Shown piece by piece: positions 9,198 through 18,100 of a DNA stretch of 64,000 nt. The notes beneath the pieces were generated by a model, which worked only from the letters and a program-made list of their open reading frames with translations, was not told the origin of the DNA and did no database searches. Within the stretch, counting starts at the first letter, position 1, and the number at the start of each line of letters is the position of its first letter. Location: positions 1 through 64,000 of the forward strand of contig CAYUPO010000002.1 in the NCBI GenBank assembly GCA_964446685.1. Direction: 5' to 3'. This DNA comes from CAZWRN01 sp964446685. GTDB taxonomy: Bacteria > Patescibacteriota > Microgenomatia > Daviesbacterales > UBA10151. The position numbers and the translations under genes were made by a program.

Positions 9198-11032
9198 TTA
9201 ATTGTATTAACCTCCAATCCAATTCTTTTTCTTAAATTTATATAAGAAATTGATGACAATAATGTAAACTGGATTTTTTCTTTCAACTTTAAAAGACCCA
9301 TATAAAAACTCATCCAAAAAATACCCAGGGGTGACAACATTGCTTCAAATTGTTGCTGACTTATTAAATTTTCCATTGAAATTCGATTATTAAGAAACTT
9401 TGAGTCTTGCAACTTAAAAGCTCCTCCATCAACGGTAAAAGCATTTTTATAACCAGCCTTTTTAACAACTTCGATAATATTATTACTGTAGATTCCTCGT
9501 GGATAGGCAAAATATTTCAATTTAAATCCCAAACTTTTTTCAAGTTTTATCTTACTTATTAAAATTTCTTCCTTAAGCTCTGTTTGAGATAAAAGCCTTA
9601 GGTCTGAATGTGTTTTTGTATGATAGCCAATTTCCCAGCCCTCTTTTTTCAAAAATTTAATTTGTTTTGTGTTTAGTAAAGGTAACTGGTTATCCAGTTC
9701 AGATCTGTTAGCTTCAGCTGCGTTTCCAAGAACAAAAAGAGTAGCCGGTATTCGATACTTTTTTAATATTTTATGAACATCTGTTAAGTTATCCATGTAC
9801 CCATCATCAAAAGTAAGTGCAACACTATTTTTAATACTTTTTCCATTAACCAACTGATCCAATGAAACTAATTTATAATGTTCCATTAAGTACTGAATTT
9901 GTTTTAAAAATTGTTTTTTAGAAACGGAAAATCTCCAGTCTCCATCACTTACTGAGTGATAACACAAAACCACTGAGTTATTTTTACTATTCAAAACCTT
10001 AAACAATTTATTTACCATATCAACTAAGTTCAAACCAAATAACATAAATCGTTCTGCAACAGAAATAGTTTTAGACTGATTTTTGATAAAAGAGGCCACA
10101 AAAATTGTTAAAAAATCATAGCTTTCTTTATACTCCGCACTTTTGCTACTAGAAATAGCCATCATTTGAATCGAATAAAAAATAGCCAAAGCTAAGAACT
10201 TTTTTTCGGAGTAACCATTATTAAATTTATCCTCAAGAAAATTATTTAGCTCTTGCCGTAATTCAGCAAATCCTCCCTTAGCCACAATCGCCAAATCTGT
10301 TTCTTTTTCAGCCAAGACCATAACTTCTGGATCTAGAATAGTGAGAGTATTGTTTCGAACAATGATATTCTTCGAATGAATGTCTCTATGACTTAAAACA
10401 AATTCACTTGAAAAAATGGTCGATAAATAGTTTAAATAAAATAAAAAACTTAATTTTAAATACATCAGTAGATTTTTAAAATCTTTAACTAAAGTGAATA
10501 AAAGATACACCGGAAAAGTCAATATATTTTGTATTTGACTAATTTTAGGAAATTTTTCAATGATTGGTTTAGATGCGGTATTAGATAGAGTTTGGAAAAA
10601 AGAAAGTATTCGAGAAAAATGGTTAATTTTTTCATCAGCTTTTAAATTAAAAAGAGTCATACCGTGAATGTACTCACTAACATACCCAATTTGACCTTTA
10701 TTATTTAATTCACTTAGGACTTGAGGGAACCTAATTTTAAATTGATTATTTTTTCCTACTAATAAATTCAATGCCTTTAAAATCACTATTTCTTGTCTAA
10801 GCTGAAAATATGTTATATCCTTCCATATATAATCCCATGTTTTAACTACAACTTTTTGTTTGTTTAAGGAATATAGTGCAACCAGTGGTTTTATATTAGA
10901 TACATCAGCCAATGGTTTAACAAATTTCATTTTTAATATTTGTTTTTTAAATATTTGATTTTTTCTCTTAAAAAAACCAATTTTTTTAATTAAAACCCCA
11001 TATATAATTTTTTGTATAGTTAGATAATTCAT
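9194..11032 (-). CDS. Fusion: APH-like kinase domain plus polysaccharide deacetylase (NodB)
   Basis: A 612-aa two-domain protein. Residues about 35-300 resemble aminoglycoside-phosphotransferase/lipopolysaccharide-kinase folds: HRDIHSKN (His215-Asn222) is the catalytic loop and ILDPE (Asp234) the metal-binding segment. Residues about 350-560 are a NodB-type deacetylase: TFDDGYMDN (Asp409, Asp410) and HTKTH (His471, His475) are the metal-binding motifs. It might phosphorylate and de-N-acetylate components of the same glycan. No signal peptide is evident, so a cytoplasmic precursor is the likelier substrate. It starts 3 nt after the GT2 gene and overlaps the nucleotidyltransferase gene by 4 nt. 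Both active sites look intact. Confidence 0.75.
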   Translation of the reverse strand: MNYLTIQKIIYGVLIKKIGFFKRKNQIFKKQILKMKFVKPLADVSNIKPLVALYSLNKQKVVVKTWDYIWKDITYFQLRQEIVILKALNLLVGKNNQFKIRFPQVLSELNNKGQIGYVSEYIHGMTLFNLKADEKINHFSRILSFFQTLSNTASKPIIEKFPKISQIQNILTFPVYLLFTLVKDFKNLLMYLKLSFLFYLNYLSTIFSSEFVLSHRDIHSKNIIVRNNTLTILDPEVMVLAEKETDLAIVAKGGFAELRQELNNFLEDKFNNGYSEKKFLALAIFYSIQMMAISSSKSAEYKESYDFLTIFVASFIKNQSKTISVAERFMLFGLNLVDMVNKLFKVLNSKNNSVVLCYHSVSDGDWRFSVSKKQFLKQIQYLMEHYKLVSLDQLVNGKSIKNSVALTFDDGYMDNLTDVHKILKKYRIPATLFVLGNAAEANRSELDNQLPLLNTKQIKFLKKEGWEIGYHTKTHSDLRLLSQTELKEEILISKIKLEKSLGFKLKYFAYPRGIYSNNIIEVVKKAGYKNAFTVDGGAFKLQDSKFLNNRISMENLISQQQFEAMLSPLGIFWMSFYMGLLKLKEKIQFTLLSSISYINLRKRIGLEVNTIK

Positions 11033-11035
11033 AGT

Positions 11036-11941
11036 TTAATTTTTGGTTGAGGTTGCTGTGAACCAAGTTAATTTATAATTTTTACTTATCAGTGAGAAAA
11101 ATGGGCGGCAAAGAGAATTAATAAACACAATATATAGTGTTGGAACAGGATACTGGAATAACACTTTGATAATGGTATTGAAATAGAAATTTAATGGTCT
11201 TCTATATTCTTTTTCCACTAACCCTTTGAATCTTTTATTTAAACTCACTCTAACCGCTTCAGGATTTGATCGAAACACCTGTTTCAAATAATCGGACAAT
11301 TTAGTCGGCAATCTGTAATACACTACTGAGTCACTTACATGAACAAATTTTCGCTTTTGCTTGAGACAACTGAAATAAATAAAATCATCTTCATTCATAA
11401 CTTTTGGGAATTTTAAACTTTTAGCAAAACTTTTTCTCATCATCATACAAGCCCCAGTACATCCAAAAATATTATGACCGTTATTCATTTTCTTACGTGA
11501 TTCATCGAATACTAAGAATGTTGAATAGACTGCTTTTTCAAAAAAAGTTATTGGTTTTTTAGGTCTTGTATTTCCTCCTACTAAAGCCACATCTTCATTT
11601 TTAAATGGTTTAACTAAGTTACTAATAACCTGATTGCTTTTTATTTCAATATCAGCATCTAACATTAAAATAAATTCACCTTCAGCTTGCTTAAATATCT
11701 GCCCCATTCTCAGAGCTTTTCCTAGTCTTTTACCATCATCAATAACATTCACCAATTTACTTTTCACTTGACGAGCTTTTTCAGCAGTTTGATCATTACA
11801 ACCATCACAAGTTATTAAAATCTCTTTAAGTAACCAGCCTTCTGCTTTTTGTTTTAGAACAGCTTCGATTACTCTTTTAATTGTCTTTTCTTCATTGTAG
11901 GCTGAAATACCAACCGTAATAGTTACATTTTTATTGTTCAT
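11036..11941 (-). CDS. Family 2 glycosyltransferase
   Basis: A 301-aa GT-A fold enzyme. It begins ITVGISAYNEEKTI, the nucleotide-binding strand, and has LMLDADIEI (DxD-type metal site, about residue 95) and NEDDFIYFSC (acceptor/base region, about 183). The C-terminus carries a hydrophobic stretch that may associate with the membrane. It resembles the GT2 half of the preceding fusion protein, so the two may be paralogues acting in sequence. Spacing is 4 nt from the upstream gene and 3 nt from the downstream one. The sugar specificity is unknown. Confidence 0.85.
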   Translation of the reverse strand: MNNKNVTITVGISAYNEEKTIKRVIEAVLKQKAEGWLLKEILITCDGCNDQTAEKARQVKSKLVNVIDDGKRLGKALRMGQIFKQAEGEFILMLDADIEIKSNQVISNLVKPFKNEDVALVGGNTRPKKPITFFEKAVYSTFLVFDESRKKMNNGHNIFGCTGACMMMRKSFAKSLKFPKVMNEDDFIYFSCLKQKRKFVHVSDSVVYYRLPTKLSDYLKQVFRSNPEAVRVSLNKRFKGLVEKEYRRPLNFYFNTIIKVLFQYPVPTLYIVFINSLCRPFFSLISKNYKLTWFTATSTKN

Positions 11942-11945
11942 ATAT

Positions 11946-14012
11946 TTATCTGGATGAAATTACTTTTGTAGTCGTTAATGTTTGCCACATTCCTTCTTTA
12001 TTTAACACATCATTTTGCGGAGCAATTCTGATAATTATGTTTAGAATTACAACCCCTAAACAAACTACTGGATTAAATAATCCCAGTCTAGCCAATTCTT
12101 TTAGTTTGGTTTTAGTTGGAATATGATGAGCCTTCAAACTTTCCGGCCCAAAATACTCAACAATATAATTTCGCTCATTAAGCACTCTTCTTCCATGAAC
12201 TAAATACTCTCTAAAACTTTGAACTGGTTTAAAGTAAAAACAGGTATTTTTAGCAAATCTAAATCCATCAACTTTTTTTGCTGAAAAATAAAGATACTCT
12301 TCATCCGCAGTAATATTTACTGGATAGACTACTGTTTTAGCAAATGCTCCGTTAACCAACGTAGCTGATCCATACAAATTTGCAATATGATCACCTGAAT
12401 TTAAATCCTGACGCATTTCATTCCATAAAGCATAATTTTGATAGTAGAGTGTTTTAATAAATCCTTTAGGTTTAATTGGTATCAAATTACCACCTACCAC
12501 CACACCATTTTTCCCCATTGCCTTAACCATGATATTAATCTCCTCTTTTGTACCGAGTTTTACATCAGCATCCAAAGTAAGTAACAGCTTACTTTTATTT
12601 AACTGGTAAATTTGATTTAATCTTGATGCTTTACCCATTCTTTTCCCATCATGATGAAGTTTTATAATTGGATACTTTTTAACAAGCTTTTCCACTATTT
12701 TATTAGTACCATCAGTGCATCCATCTGTCACAATAATTATTTCTTCCAATTTATATGCAGTTTGTTTTTGATCAATCACGCCTTCGATAATATATTTAAT
12801 ATTATTGGATTCGTTATAAGCTGGGATTCCAACACTAAGAGATGCAATTTTGTCAGTTTGCATTTGCTTTATTTCTTCTAATCCTTTTTTCACCATGTTA
12901 ATTACATATTTGACCTCTTCTACTGTCATCCCAGCATGTAGAGGCAGTCTCAACAATCTTCCGGCAATACTCTCAGTTACAGGTAAATCTTCAGCTTTAT
13001 ATCCCATTTTGCGTCCATATGGAGAGGAGTGAAGAGGAACATAGTGGAAAGTCGCACCTATTCCTTTCTCTTTAAGAAATTTCAGTAAAAAATTTCGATT
13101 CTCATTATCAGATAATAAAATGTAAAAAATATGAGCGTTATGATTTGAGTATTTTGGCAAAGTTGGTAACTTAATTAATCTTTGATTTTGAAAGCTTTTT
13201 AGTACGGTACTATATTTATTATAGATCGTCAAACGTTTTTTAATATTTTTACTTACATTCTCAAGCTGTGCATATAAAACAGCGGATAATAAATCCGAGG
13301 GAAGAATACTGGAACCAATATCAACCCATGTATATTTATCAACTTGTCCGAGCATAAATTCAGTTCGATTAGTTCCTTTTTCGCGAATAATTTCTGCTCT
13401 ACGAATGACTTTTTCATCTTTTGTATTAATAAGTAACAGACCACCTTCACCCGATACTACATTTTTTGTTCCATGAAAACTTAAACATCCAAAATCCCCA
13501 ATCGTTCCTAAGTATTTATTTTTATGCTTAGCCTCAATACATTGCGCTGCATCCTCAATAACTTTTAAGTTAAATTTTTTGGCTATTTTCATTATTCTGT
13601 CCATATCACAAGCCACACCAGCATAATGAACGACCATGATTGCCTTCGTTTTCTTTGTGATTTTTCTTTCAATATCATCCGGATCAATATTTAATGTATC
13701 CTCTGTTACATCTACAAATACTGGTTTAACAAAATTAACCAATATTGCATTAACAGTTGAAGAAAAAGTAAACGAAGGAACCAAAATTTCATCATCTTGT
13801 TCTAAATTAAGAAGTCTCACTGCAAACTCCAAAGCTGTTGTTGCAGAAGTTGTCATCAAAGCCCTTGCAACACCATACTTTTTTTCAAAATAATTATGAA
13901 CTTTTTGAGTATATTCACCATCACCAGCAATATCCTTTTCGTTTTCAATAACATCTTGAAGATACTCCAGCTCCTTACCTGAATAGAATGGTTTTGTAAA
14001 TTTAATATTCAT
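11946..14012 (-). CDS. Fusion: DegT/DnrJ/EryC1 sugar aminotransferase plus GT2 glycosyltransferase
   Basis: A 688-aa protein. Residues 1 to about 380 form a PLP aminotransferase of the WecE/RffA type (dTDP-4-keto-6-deoxyhexose transaminase). The FHGTKNVVSGEGG segment places the PLP lysine at 183, and VIEDAAQ supplies the cofactor aspartate. Residues about 388-690 are a GT2 transferase starting SVGIPAYNESNN with LLTLDADVKL as the DxD site. The enzyme could make an aminodeoxysugar nucleotide and a second module could use it. The ATG overlaps the stop of the upstream GT4 gene. A linker of only about ten residues joins the domains, with no internal stop. Confidence 0.85.
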   Translation of the reverse strand: MNIKFTKPFYSGKELEYLQDVIENEKDIAGDGEYTQKVHNYFEKKYGVARALMTTSATTALEFAVRLLNLEQDDEILVPSFTFSSTVNAILVNFVKPVFVDVTEDTLNIDPDDIERKITKKTKAIMVVHYAGVACDMDRIMKIAKKFNLKVIEDAAQCIEAKHKNKYLGTIGDFGCLSFHGTKNVVSGEGGLLLINTKDEKVIRRAEIIREKGTNRTEFMLGQVDKYTWVDIGSSILPSDLLSAVLYAQLENVSKNIKKRLTIYNKYSTVLKSFQNQRLIKLPTLPKYSNHNAHIFYILLSDNENRNFLLKFLKEKGIGATFHYVPLHSSPYGRKMGYKAEDLPVTESIAGRLLRLPLHAGMTVEEVKYVINMVKKGLEEIKQMQTDKIASLSVGIPAYNESNNIKYIIEGVIDQKQTAYKLEEIIIVTDGCTDGTNKIVEKLVKKYPIIKLHHDGKRMGKASRLNQIYQLNKSKLLLTLDADVKLGTKEEINIMVKAMGKNGVVVGGNLIPIKPKGFIKTLYYQNYALWNEMRQDLNSGDHIANLYGSATLVNGAFAKTVVYPVNITADEEYLYFSAKKVDGFRFAKNTCFYFKPVQSFREYLVHGRRVLNERNYIVEYFGPESLKAHHIPTKTKLKELARLGLFNPVVCLGVVILNIIIRIAPQNDVLNKEGMWQTLTTTKVISSR

Positions 14013-15118
14013 TAGCTAATTCCTCCTTTGACATCATATAAAAAATCTTCGTAATCAGTGACTACTTTTTCCCACGTATACTTTCTAGCAATTCTTCGTA
14101 GAGAAATACCTTTACTTATAGTTTTATTTTTATCAGCAGCTTTTAATAATAACTTGGAATATTCATTTACATCAAACATCGGAGCTTTATAAATTGAATC
14201 CTTCGGCAACCATTTCAAACTAGGAATATCAAAGGAAACAAGCAGTAAAGCTGCAGCCATTGCCTCTAATACAAAAAGAGAAAATCCCTCATGTCTTGAT
14301 GGGAAAGCCACAAACAAAGCTTTCGATAACAAATCAAATTTCTTTTTTCCATAAGCTGGACCAACTATTTTAACTTTTGAATCCAAGTTTAATTCTTTAA
14401 TAAGTTGGCGAATTTTTTCTTCATCTGGTCCTTTTCCAGCCAAGACTAATGGGAAATTTATTTGAGACTGAACCTTAGCATAAGAATGCAGTAACAAATC
14501 AATTCCTTTTTGCCCCATATCAAATCTTCCTAAAAATAAAATAAATTCCGGTTTATTTTTTTTAATTGCAAAATATTCATTACCAACACCTTCTGGGACA
14601 ATTCTGGTTTTAATTTTTGGATTTGCTTCTTTAAATTTGGAATCAAAAATATCAGTGTAGGGTAAAGCATATTTGTAGATTTTCAAACCTACTTTTTCTA
14701 CCAGATTGAATGGAAGTTTATAAAGTTTGCTAAATCGATCAGCTTCAAAAGAAGTTGGAATAGCAACAACAGGAATCTTTGTCCACAATGGAGAAAATAG
14801 AGTCGAAATAGGAGCTGTGAAACATTCTAAAAAGACATCAGTTTTAATTGAGGGAACAACAAAAGGAAGTGAGAAAATATAAATTAAATTATTTAATCTA
14901 ATATTTGGAGTTGAAATTCCAATATGTCGATAGTATAAGCCATTTTCCATCCGATCCTTATATTGTTGATACTTAGAACTAATAACCTGCACCGTGTGAC
15001 CTTTTTTGGCCAAACGACTTCCAACTTCCAGAGTCGCCCTTGCTTGTCCGGCATTTAATAGCGGATTTTTGATATCATCAAAATCTAAAAAAGTAATATT
15101 TAATTTTGTGTTTTTCAT
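14012..15118 (-). CDS. Family 4 glycosyltransferase
   Basis: A GT-B fold transferase (368 aa from this start). The N-terminal half contains LNAGQARATLEVGSRLAKKGHTV, the acceptor-side Rossmann domain. The C-terminal half has FLGRFDMGQKGIDLLL and SRHEGFSLFVLEAMA, which gives the E-x7-E donor-binding motif. The frame stays open to 15160, but a GGAGG Shine-Dalgarno sequence lies 8 nt before the ATG at 15118 (MKNTKLN), which decides the start. It follows the giant fusion gene by 57 nt and overlaps the DegT-GT2 start, so it belongs to the glycan operon. Confidence 0.87.
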   Translation of the reverse strand: MKNTKLNITFLDFDDIKNPLLNAGQARATLEVGSRLAKKGHTVQVISSKYQQYKDRMENGLYYRHIGISTPNIRLNNLIYIFSLPFVVPSIKTDVFLECFTAPISTLFSPLWTKIPVVAIPTSFEADRFSKLYKLPFNLVEKVGLKIYKYALPYTDIFDSKFKEANPKIKTRIVPEGVGNEYFAIKKNKPEFILFLGRFDMGQKGIDLLLHSYAKVQSQINFPLVLAGKGPDEEKIRQLIKELNLDSKVKIVGPAYGKKKFDLLSKALFVAFPSRHEGFSLFVLEAMAAALLLVSFDIPSLKWLPKDSIYKAPMFDVNEYSKLLLKAADKNKTISKGISLRRIARKYTWEKVVTDYEDFLYDVKGGIS

Positions 15119-15175
15119 AATTGTATCCTCCAATACGGTATTATAGGACATAAATACCAAAAAAACTATAGGTAT

Positions 15176-18100
15176 TTATTTTACAGTACCCCAAACTACT
15201 TTCCGTATAAATTGAGTCTCTTTTTTACTTAAATTACGCTGAATAATATTTGCAAAATTATCTGCTGATATATCCCAATCAAACTTTTTAGCCCAGGACA
15301 CTGATTGTTTACTCATTTTATTACGCATTCTGGTATCTGAAATTAACAGCATCATTGTTTCAGAAAAACCATTTGTATCTCTTGGATTTACTAAGAATCC
15401 GGAAAATTTATCAGAAACTGAATCCTTTAAACCATTTACATTAGAAGCTATCACAGGTGTTCCAACAGCATTGGCTTCTATGACTGTTATCCCCCAACCC
15501 TCTAACATTGAAGGCTGGATAAAGACCCAATGCGATGACATTAAAATTATTTTTTCCTCATCACTAACTTTCCCAACAAACTCCACTTTTTCATTCAACT
15601 CCAAAGATGAAACCAAATTTTTAAGTGATTTGAGACTTTCACCAAATCCTGCGATTGTGAAACGAGCTTCAGGATATTTTTCACTAACCGTTTTAAAAGC
15701 CTTAATTGCTATATCAATATTTTTGTATGTCTGTAAACGACCTAAATACAAAAAAGACGGATATGTTGTTTTATTTACTTTACTTAATTTCTTATGAGTA
15801 AATCCGGGATTAACTACCTGTATAGTATTTTCATTCCCTAATTTTATTTTAAGTATCTCTTTCTTCGATGATTCAGAAACTGTAATAACTGCCGATTTTT
15901 TATACACTAGCGGCATGATTACTGCCTCTAAAAACATTGCTATATAAGAGAATGGAAAAAGCAGCTGTCTTCTAAAAACTTCTTGATGAATATGATGAAT
16001 TAGTAGATATTTAGGAATTCTAACAAATAGTGGAGTAAAAAACGGTAAACCGTTTTCTGAATCAATAACTACATCAAACAAACCTCTAAATCTCAAAACA
16101 TAATATACAGCCGCCCAAAAATAAACAGTGTAAAAACCTCCCCGTCTGACCATTTGAACACCGTCAATTACTTCATTTCGTGGATTTTTACTATCATTTC
16201 CGCAAAAGATTGTCACTCGGTGTCCTTGAGATACCCATCTTTTAGCTAGTTCATGAATATATACTTCAGCACCCCCAGCCCATACATGTTTTGTATCGCG
16301 CCAATTAAAAATTAATATCCGTTGTCCATCAAAATTATCACTACTTTTAAAACTTTTTTTATAAAGAGGTTTAAATATCCCAATCAAATCAACCAGATTT
16401 TTTGAAACCAACCATAATGAGTTTCTAAAAATAAATAACACAGTCAGTAAAATTAGATTAATCGCACTTACCCCAAACATCACCATTATTACTTCTAATA
16501 AGTTTTGATGTAGAAGGCTGATTAGAACAATCTGACAAATTGAAACAATAAATCCAACGGTTACAAAAAAATAATTTTCCCTAGCTTGAAAATAAGAAAC
16601 TATAGTTTGTGACATACTAAACATCAACATGGTTAGTAAATAGAATGGGAGATAACTCAATATGGCATATGCTTTATCTCCAAATAACATTGGCATCAAA
16701 TAGTTGCCAAATAGTAGAAGTGGAGCAGCCGCGCAAAGAGTCATAATACAAGTCAGGGAAAATAGCCAGATAAATATTTTTTCACTATCTTTTTTGGCTC
16801 CCTGACTATGTGCTACAAGTGGTAGCATTAATGTTCCTGTTAAAGTTCCAAAGAAAAAAACTATCTTTCCTGCCAAACTTAGAAGGGCATATTGACCAGC
16901 TTCTACCGGATTCAAAAAATGCTTGACTAACACAATATCTAAGCCCAAAAATGCAATATTGGCTAATCCATATAAGACTGCAGAAAAATAAAATGAAGTA
17001 TTAAATTTTGCATCAGATGGTTCAACTTTAACTGAACTTTGTTTGAAAACGTAAATAAAACTAAGCAAAAGTGGCATAGCTGTAGATATTAAAATTGATA
17101 GATAAACCAAATCATGACGACCTGACTGAATAATTATGAAGGCCAGCAGAAATTTCACTAAAGGTTCAAAAATCGCAATAATAGCTAACACTGCAAACGC
17201 CAATGTTCCTTTTAAATATCCACCATAGACAGCGCTACTTAAACTAATCAACCAAACAGGTGTAAAAAGTAAAAATAACCATATAGAATTAGTATTAAAA
17301 AAAGTCGGTAAATATGGAGTTAATAAAAGCCAGGTAACTGTTAACAAACCACCACCAATTAAAACTCTTTTCCATAAATGACTTAAATAACCCCTTGAAG
17401 CTTCCTGAGAATGTTTACCAAATAAATAGGCTACTTTTTGAGTGGTTGAGCTAGCCAGTGAATTGATCGGAATAGCTGATAAAAAAAGCAAACTACTAAC
17501 TAAAGTTAAATTACCAAAATCTTCAACAGTTAAGACTCGCCCGAGATATGCATTGAAACCAAAGTTGATAAAGTTTGCAGTCGCATTTGCCAAAACAAAT
17601 ACAGACCCAGCAAAAACTATCTTTTTATCTCCTATTAAATTTCGAATTTTATTTTTAAACTTTGATCCAAAATGAACATGCTCCCGTTGTTCAACACTTT
17701 CTATAGCAATTGGTGCAATATTTTCTTCAGCAATCAGATCTTTAACTTTTTCTAAATGAAGACCATGAATTGTTTTTTCCCAATAATGAGGCTTAACTAT
17801 TAATTGATATAACGCCAAAAAGCCTGCCCAGGAAACTAGTAACCAATAAAATGGAACTAATAAAACATACTTTACCAGACTCCATTGTTCTCTCTTGGCC
17901 ACCCCAATCATGTAATAGTACATGAAAAGAAAATTCCCAAAGACAAGTGATAAACCTGCCATATAAAAAATATAAACCGGATAAAGGGATTCAATTGCTG
18001 GACCAACAATTGGTCTTAAAACAAAATACAAAATAGTCATCACCCATAGAAAAGGATTAATGAAAATAAAAGCAATCTTCCCACCCACAACCATCTGAAA

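Noticed and set aside
15119..15160. Longer start (ATG at 15160) for the GT4 gene
   Set aside because: The GGAGG site is placed for the ATG at 15118, and the extra 14 residues do not resemble the family.
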